NCBI GenBank assembly: GCA_000697335.1
Contig: JNEM01012302.1
Span: 1-10,664, forward strand
Direction of reading: 5' to 3'
Origin: Conidiobolus incongruus B7586
Lineage: Eukaryota; Entomophthoromycota; Entomophthoromycetes; Entomophthorales; Conidiobolaceae
DNA: 10,664 bases
Below are positions 7,641-10,664 of the stretch, piece by piece. The notes beneath the pieces were generated by a model. It was given only the letters and a program-made list of their open reading frames with translations, searched no databases and had not been told where the DNA came from. Made by a program: the position numbers and the translations under genes. How positions within the stretch are numbered: position 1 is the first letter of the stretch; each line of letters opens with the position of its first letter.

Positions 7641-8500
7641 ATAAATGTTAGATAATTTTTAAATAATATTAATAATTGGATTATTTTAAAGTGATGCCAA
7701 TTGGATTCTTAAAAAGATAGTAAAAACAAAAGAAAATACAATTAGTTTTTATATTAACTGATTCATAGTGGTCTATTATATTATTTATACTAGAATAATA
7801 ATGACATTCAATAATTTGAACATTGATTAATTTTTTATTAGATAAAAAAATACCTCTTGTCCAATTTTATCAGAAAATTGTATTTAAACAATCTGTTTAG
7901 AATTACACTTCTTTGATAAGACATTAGATGTCATATTATTAATAGTTGTCAAATGATTAATCTTTTACTAGCTATTATTATTTAATTGTTTAATTTATGT
8001 TTAATTATTAAAGTTGAGTTTGATTAATTAAATTTATTAATTTGATATAATATCTTTAAATATATAAATAATTTAAAAATTCATAATATTATCATAAATA
8101 TAATAATATAATTAAATTGATAAAAGGATTTAAAAATAAAATATAATACAATTCGTTATATATATATATAACCTTATTATTTATAAATTAAGGTTTATTT
8201 TTTGAAATAATTTAATTCTTAAAATCAATAACTCAACCATTAAAAGAATTATAAAAATAATATCTCTAAATATTATAAAATAAATAGTAAGATATTTTAA
8301 TATAATTATTCAATTCCAATATATAGAGATTAGAATCTGAGGTTTAAATTATTAAATATTATCTTTTATCAATTGATCAATTTATGTATCGATTATTTAG
8401 CTGATTATACTTCAATTAAGTGTAGCAAACTATATTTTTGTAATTGGGGATTAAACTTAACAGTCTAATATATTCAAATTCACCATACGTGTTTATCATA
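7641..8500. other. AT-rich stretch without a supported gene
   Basis: Mostly A and T, with a 14-base TA run at 8157-8170. The stretch from 8370 to 8500 is slightly less AT-rich, but no frame stays open for long. No RNA gene is evident. Confidence 0.5.
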
Positions 8501-9360
8501 TCTATAAATAGAATCAAATTCAATCAATTAATATTCTGAGAAATCGATAATATTTGAAATTCATTAACTTAGCAATAGTAATGGCTATTATTAATCTTAA
8601 ATATATATTATTATTGCTATTTGTTAACTGTATTATTTCCCTTTTCATCATTCTCAAATAATAATTTTCAATATTATTTTATTTGAAGGGAAAAAGACCA
8701 GTGCAATCTAATCAATACTTAATACAAGCAATATTCAATCTTATCATAATTCAAATCATATATCTGATTAGAATAATTTCTTATAACTCTATAAGTATAT
8801 TTAAATCACTAACTAGTTCTATTATATCAATTTCTTATTATTATTTGATTAGTCTCAGTATAAAGTACATTTGCTATCTGTAAAACACGGAGAAATAGTA
8901 TATTTCAAATCAATTTAATATATCCAATCAGATTTGCTTACCTTGCCAAAATTTTAGCAAACCAATAATTAAAAATATTTAAATCAATTTATGAATTACA
9001 AAAATTTTGCTTGAATTATTTTCATTAAATAACAATCTCTATTGAATTAGATTGAGTATAACAATCGTAAATAATTGAATGGAATCTTATTATTTACTAT
9101 AAAAAATATTTCTGAGTATTTTTTTTAATAATTCATTAATTATATACTTGAATTACAAAGTCAACTAATCAGATTTTCTCACTCTGATTGAAGCGCTTCA
9201 ACAACAAAATAGAGTTTATGAAATTAAGTATCTATATAATTCCCATAGTGTTAAAAGTATATATTAAAAAATCAATAGGTTATTTATTAAAATTACTTTT
9301 TAATTAAAATACCACTGGACCCTGAAAGCTTCAAAAATTCACCATTTTATCATTAACCAA
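8500..9360. other. Patchy region with short coding-like fragments, no intact gene
   Basis: The composition is less extreme here. A 26-codon frame starts at 8581 with a signal-peptide-like run (MAIINLKYILLLLFVN), 71 bases after a TATAAATA at 8503-8510. A 66-codon frame rich in Ile and Ser lies at 8683-8883. Near 9170-9250 a plus-strand frame reads FLTLIEALQQQNRVYEIKYL, which looks like real protein. A short fragment near 9306-9355 reads IPLDPESFKNSP. None can be joined convincingly into a gene. They may be remnants of several dead genes or of one mobile element. Confidence 0.3.
9188..9201. other. Perfect 14-base palindrome
   Basis: TTGAAGCGCTTCAA reads the same on both strands and contains the richest GC word of its neighbourhood. 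It falls in a coding-like fragment (Ile-Glu-Ala-Leu-Gln), so it may simply be codons. Confidence 0.6.
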
Positions 9361-10364
9361 TTTTCTATAAGTTTAATTGAATAAATATAAAAATAATTAG
9401 ATTATTTAAATAATTTTAATATTGAATAATTACCCATTTTTATATTATCAAAGAGAATTATAAATTTATTAATTTCATGATATAAATAGCAGCTTTAAAA
9501 TTTTAATAATTAGGTTAAATATAAAGTAATTTGAGGGTGAAAATATATTTTTAAAAGTTAATTTTATATATGAATTTGATTATTCAAATATATTAATAAA
9601 TATTTTTAATCGATTTTAAGATAAATGTATAAAAAATTAGGTCTTGAATATTTTTACATTATATCAAATTATGTAATATTTAAAATTAAAGTATATTTAT
9701 AAAATAATATAAACGCAAATCTAAACTAAATATATTATATATATTTTCAAAAAAATTCCTCTTTTTTAATTTTATTTTCTTATTATACTTAAAAAAATAA
9801 CTTTTAATAATAGACTTATTTAGTTTGGTTATAAAATTTTATTGCTATTCCATAATTATGAAGCTACTATATTTCCTAAAATGATAAAATATATAAATTA
9901 TAATATCACTTTATTTAACTAGCCTATATCTTATAATTTATAAATAATAAAATAATCATAAATCTTTATAAATAAATATTTATCAAGCTATTATATTGAA
10001 TGAAATTATTTTAATAATATGATTCAAGTATTGATATTAAATATATTTTAACTTAATTAAAAAATAACCTATATTAGAGATGCTATTTAAAGACTTTAAT
10101 ATTTAAACCTAATAAAATTATCTACTAAATTAATATATTTTATTCTATATACTATTAATATTTATAAATTAGTTCAAAAAATAGAAATTTGAATAGATTT
10201 ATTAACTAGAATTTATTTTAATTTTAAGACTTAATTTTACTAATATTAATTAAAATTATTTTAAATATATTTGGAAATTAAATAATAATATTGTTTTCAA
10301 ATTAATTTAAAATAAGCATTTTATTATATAGAATATTAAAATGAATTATATTATAAAATAATTA
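9361..10364. other. AT-rich stretch without a supported gene
   Basis: Almost pure A and T up to repeat unit B, with no frame of interest on either strand and no clear RNA gene. Confidence 0.6.
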
Positions 10365-10664
10365 TTTTTTTTAATTATTAGTAACTTTTTACCATATTTT
10401 GAATAAATGATTAATATTAAATATCTTATAACTATCTTTTTTATTAAAGTCAAAATTCTGATATTTTATAAGATTGGTTAATTTGCCCTTTGGAATTTGG
10501 ATTCTTATGAGATTATATCTTAATTATATAAAATAACTATAATTATATCAATTATATTTTGGTGAATATATTAAATATAATGATTTTTTCAAATTATTAT
10601 TATTAAAAAAAGTTTTAATAAATTTATTTTAATATATTTTATAAATATTATATATATAATATTT
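10365..10664 (+). repeat. Dispersed diverged repeat, unit B (runs to the window edge)
   Basis: This is the partner of 5910-6190, about 4.46 kb away and in direct orientation. The similarity appears to continue to the end of the window, so the true right border is not visible. Confidence 0.55.

Noticed and set aside
8683-8883. 66-codon Ile/Ser/Tyr-rich frame as a membrane protein
   Set aside because: Its residues are what AT-rich codons give by chance, and it begins with TTG instead of ATG.
1-10664. CRISPR array, tRNA or rRNA genes
   Set aside because: I found no regularly spaced repeats and no tRNA arm or rRNA core motifs on either strand; a covariance-model scan would be the proper test.
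1-10664. A mitochondrial or bacterial origin because of the high AT content
   Set aside because: Spliceosomal-type introns, a Ubc12 gene and a zinc-cluster factor show nuclear eukaryotic DNA.

Overview
This is an extremely AT-rich eukaryotic window, most likely from a fungus. It carries a Zn2Cys6 zinc-cluster transcription factor, which is a fungal hallmark, together with introns of only 53-55 bases and secreted proproteins cut at Kex2-type Lys-Arg sites. The gaps between genes are almost pure A and T, while the exons are clearly richer in G and C. CTG codons in the transcription factor fall at hydrophobic positions, so the standard code fits. An early-diverging, AT-rich lineage such as Conidiobolus and its relatives is a guess from overall style, not something proven here.

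Layout: the left half (about 650-5265) holds four genes. (1) A minus-strand gene at 702-1118 encodes a small secreted proprotein ending in an exceptional Trp/Cys-rich peptide, with Cys at every fourth residue. (2) A minus-strand, two-exon gene at 2302-2894 encodes Ubc12, the NEDD8-conjugating enzyme. (3) A plus-strand, two-exon gene at 3112-4630 encodes a Zn2Cys6 transcription factor and is divergent from UBC12 across a 217-base promoter region. (4) A plus-strand gene at 4860-5204 encodes a second Trp/Cys-rich proprotein. Genes 1 and 4 form an inverted pair. Their last 339 bases, 655-993 and 4913-5251, are identical by my base-by-base reading and include the 3' untranslated part, whereas their 5' ends have diverged and copy 1 has one extra Kex2 spacer.

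The right half (5265-10664) has no intact gene that I can support. It holds long AT-rich tracts, simple repeats, and a less AT-rich island at about 7210-7640 that looks like a decayed coding region. A second patchy stretch at about 8500-9360 has short coding-like fragments. There is also a diverged direct repeat (5910-6190 and 10365-10664) that brackets both, which could be the ends of a very old mobile element, but no family can be named.

Functionally, UBC12 is a housekeeping gene of cullin neddylation. The zinc-cluster factor sits between it and the second secreted-peptide gene and could regulate the peptide genes, but only position suggests this. The most novel item is the pair of secreted peptides with a repeated W-[DN]-P-C tetrad.
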